Source of the DNA: Stentor coeruleus
Taxonomy: Eukaryota; Ciliophora; Heterotrichea; Heterotrichida; Stentoridae
Reading direction: 5' to 3'
DNA length: 64,000 nucleotides
NCBI GenBank assembly: GCA_001970955.1
Contig: MPUH01000170.1
Location: forward strand, 1 to 64,000
Shown here piece after piece: positions 61,830-64,000 of this stretch. A program made the position numbers and the translations under genes. Position 1 is the first letter of the stretch. The number at the start of each line of letters is the position of its first letter. The notes beneath the pieces were generated by a model that saw only the letters and a list, made by a program, of their open reading frames with translations, did no database searches and was not told where the DNA came from.

Positions 61830-62590
61830 TAGAAAATCTAACTTCGCTTATATCTACGAACAAAACAGAATAATTTTTATAGGGCTTCTAGCTAACGCTA
61901 TAAAAAGCATGGGCTCTAAAAGCGAATTAAAAAAAAATGATAAAAGTTCGTGGTACAGTAGTTCCTGGCTATCAAGATAACCCCAAGATGTTGAACTCCT
62001 TAAGTCAGAAGCTGAAAAAATTGCCTATCCAATAAGTTATCAAAGATGTTATTAAAAGGGCTGGGAAAGGTATGAAACTCGCCCAAAACTCTAAAGAATT
62101 TATAAGTTAACTAGAATCAGCCAAGCATAAGTCTTTAAAAGCTAAAACTATGTCCTATATAAAAACACACAATTTTCTATAAAAAAAGTTTTTAGTGATG
62201 ATCAGCTATATTAGAAAAATATGTTATAAGTAATTATATTTATCAGATAAAATCATCAAATTAGATTGATAATGTTAGGGTTGTAGAATATGAAGGGAAT
62301 TTGTGATTTGTGAATAATGATAGAGTTGTATATGTTGTAGCTATGAAAGAAAAGTATAAGATGGAAGATAAAGAAAAAAAAATACAATCTTAAATATTAA
62401 AGCTCCGATTTCAGGGGAATTACTAAGGTTTTGTATAAGTTTGGAGATGAGGTTAAGGAAATTCGGTGGTTGCTGTTATTGAAAGCATGAAGATGGAACA
62501 TATGATAATTAGCTCAAGGGATGCATTGTAAATGATTTCTTAAAGGAAGAAAATTTTGACAAGGTTAATAATGACATACTGATTTTTTAG
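61830..62590 (+). pseudogene. MCCC1: Decayed methylcrotonoyl-CoA carboxylase alpha-subunit pseudogene
   Basis: The remains match a biotin-dependent carboxylase, best the MCC alpha subunit. From 61836 the text reads NFAYIYEQNRIIFIGLLANA with IKSMGSKSEL, the biotin-carboxylase start region. In other frames VRGTVVPGYQ (near 61945), QDVELLKSEAEKIAYP (near 61985), GKGMKLA (near 62065) and KEFIS.LESAK (near 62100) follow in the right order. A large internal part is gone. Then KAPISGELL (near 62400), VLYKFGDEVKE and ESMKMEH (62481-62501, the biotin-attachment motif, with the MEH seen in MCC) mark the C-terminal biotinyl domain. Several frame changes and stops, and no repair by 15-nt introns, show that it is dead. 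The functional gene must lie elsewhere. Confidence 0.85.
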
Positions 62591-63379
62591 AATAGGAAAA
62601 TTTATGGCTTTCTTTTAATGCTATATGGTAAAAGATTTTCATAATTAGTTTTATTAGGCAAATTTTTGGCAAGATCAATCCGAGCAATTTCTATTTTTTT
62701 AATATATAATCAAATTGAAGTTTTTAATATCTTATAATCTAATAGTATATAAGAAAATTACTATAAAGCATGTAAATATTTGATAGTCCATATTCAGGAA
62801 TTTTATACAAATAATAATACAATAATTGCGGATCTCTTCAAAACTTATTTAAAAACAGGTCATATTGACATAAAAATAGAATAAATTCTTTATGAGAACT
62901 CAAAAAGATCAAAAATACTTATATGATTATTAAGATAAAATAGCATATATTAATAAATGTTTTTAAGTACTTTAAAATTTAGCTAATTTTTTAGGATTAT
63001 AATAACCTTTTAACTGTTTATAAACTTATTCAATTTTATTGGGAAGTTATTGAAGAAATATATAGTATCCACACATAGAATTATAAACTCCTATACAAAC
63101 ATTATAAAAATATCAGTAAAATTTTACTAAAAATTAAGCGGACAGTATTTCCAAAAAATGTCTCCTTAAATTCTCTAGCAATACTTAAAAGTAAAAATCT
63201 TCAAAGATAAGACCTTTTTGATCTTTTGAAATATAGCCTAAATAACTAATTTTAAAAATGTAAATTCATATTCTAAAATAGTCACACTAACCTAAAAGTG
63301 CGTTGGAATACAAATTTCTTATCATAATTTATAATAAAAAGTATTTTACTATAATTTCTTGAGTAAATTACATGATTTT
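62591..63379. other. AT-rich intergenic region, no gene seen
   Basis: About 790 bp lies between the carboxylase remnant and the 3' end of the phosphatase gene. I see no coding frame, RNA gene or repeat. Confidence 0.5.
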
Positions 63380-63853
63380 TTAAAATATTGTGCTCATGCA
63401 TCCTGATGACTTTGCAACCTCTTTTTCATATTGAATCAACTGAGTTCGAAATCCATGATTTGGTTCGGCCTGAGGATGGTTTCTCTTAAGTATTTCAAGT
63501 GCTTTTTTATATTTAATCTGTCTACTTCTCATCAAATATGATAGAACCATGCTTACAGACCGTGATCTTGCTTGTGCACAATGGACTAGAACGCTACCTT
63601 TACGTATGCCTTTAGAAATGAACATAAAAACTTCTTCAAAATGTTCACGAATCGATGTACTTGGTGTATCTCTTATATGTAAATGCATATATGTAAATTC
63701 ATTCGGGTATCTACATGATAATTCTTCACCACAGACAAGAATATGCGTAATATTGTACTCAGTAAGGGTCTTGTAGTTTATTGATGTTACAATATCACCA
63801 ATATACAAGTTCTTTTCTACCTGGTTGAAATTGTCTAAGTATCCATTCGCCAT
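63380..63853 (-). CDS. Atypical dual-specificity protein phosphatase, 157 aa
   Basis: This is a single-domain DSP of the Cys-based phosphatase family. The start NQVEKNLYIGDI is the usual opening. The general-acid Asp is in HIRDTPS (Asp62), and the catalytic loop is HCAQARSRS, giving Cys92 and Arg98 in a C-x5-R motif. The common DSP loop is HCxxGxSRS, so the Ala-Arg at the loop centre in place of Gly is a variation. Helix SVSMVLSYLMRSRQIKYKKA and the PNHGF-type ending follow. There is no targeting domain. The size equals that of other small atypical DSPs. The substrate cannot be told. Confidence 0.93.
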   Translation of the reverse strand: MANGYLDNFNQVEKNLYIGDIVTSINYKTLTEYNITHILVCGEELSCRYPNEFTYMHLHIRDTPSTSIREHFEEVFMFISKGIRKGSVLVHCAQARSRSVSMVLSYLMRSRQIKYKKALEILKRNHPQAEPNHGFRTQLIQYEKEVAKSSGCMSTIF

Positions 63854-64000
63854 TTATTAATTCTAAATCGGTATCATTTCTTTGGTTTTGAATAAAATAA
63901 ATAGGCTGATAAAATTACAATAAGTAAATATATAGCAAAGTTACATATACTTATTTTAAAACTATATCCGAATTTACTGAATGCAACTATTAGATAATAT
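63854..64000. other. Upstream flank of the phosphatase gene
   Basis: AT-rich sequence to the end of the window. I see no other gene start here. TTAATAA lies directly next to the phosphatase ATG. Confidence 0.5.

Noticed and set aside
1-64000. A reassigned ciliate code with TAA/TAG as Gln
   Set aside because: Gene ends at conserved C-termini (eL18, clathrin, kinase) coincide with TAA or TAG, and internal stops vanish with 15-nt introns.
1-64000. tRNA, rRNA, CRISPR or transposase genes
   Set aside because: I searched for T-loop-like motifs, repeat-spacer patterns and transposase motifs by eye and found none convincing.

Overview
The window looks like macronuclear-type DNA of a heterotrich ciliate, most likely Stentor. 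The evidence is AT-rich, very tightly packed genes with short flanks, and standard stop codons: TAA and TAG are common and TGA ends at least one gene. Introns are 15 nt long; four are seen, each GTA...TAG, each in phase 0, and each restores a broken domain or reading frame when removed. The genes are all of eukaryotic type. I found no tRNA, rRNA, CRISPR array, virus-like element or recognisable transposon.

Layout. 0.3-3 kb: a hypothetical gene and a coiled-coil gene. 3.2-11.2 kb (-): one 2652-aa VPS13 lipid-transfer protein. 12-17 kb: an F-box protein, a basic hypothetical protein, and an 898-aa coiled-coil protein built from two exons. 17.6-18.3 kb: an ING-type PHD-finger protein with one intron, followed by about 1 kb of decayed coding-like sequence. 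19.3-28.2 kb: a dense cluster holding a small basic protein, a TRIP4/ASC-1 homologue, two tiny unknowns, a GRAB-domain golgin, ribosomal protein eL18, a tail-anchored coiled-coil protein that shares a 23-bp promoter gap with eL18, a membrane-anchored E2-type acyltransferase domain, and a six-finger C2H2 protein. 29.8-36.4 kb: a coiled-coil protein with a Cys/His cluster, then two tandem paralogues of an unassigned Cys/His-rich family. 36.4-38 kb: unknown genes. 38-44.7 kb: gene-poor and very AT-rich, with only an FCP1/SCP-type phosphatase. 44.7-49.9 kb: clathrin heavy chain. 50.1-56.9 kb: a third member of the Cys/His family, a signal-peptide plus 7TM protein, a SAP-PADR1 protein, and a zinc-finger/kelch protein. 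57-63.9 kb: a double-FHA protein, a small membrane protein, a probably N-acylated MAP3K-like kinase with one intron, a decayed methylcrotonoyl-CoA carboxylase alpha pseudogene, and a dual-specificity phosphatase.

The genes do not form one pathway. Membrane traffic is prominent (VPS13, golgin, clathrin), as are chromatin and ubiquitin-type regulators (ING, TRIP4, PADR1, F-box) and signalling (kinase, phosphatases, FHA). The most unusual items are the Cys/His-rich family, the membrane-tethered E2-like enzyme, the carboxylase pseudogene, and the very compact start regions, where TATAA lies almost on the ATG. Two places with single N bases carry duplicated flanks and look like assembly joins rather than biology.
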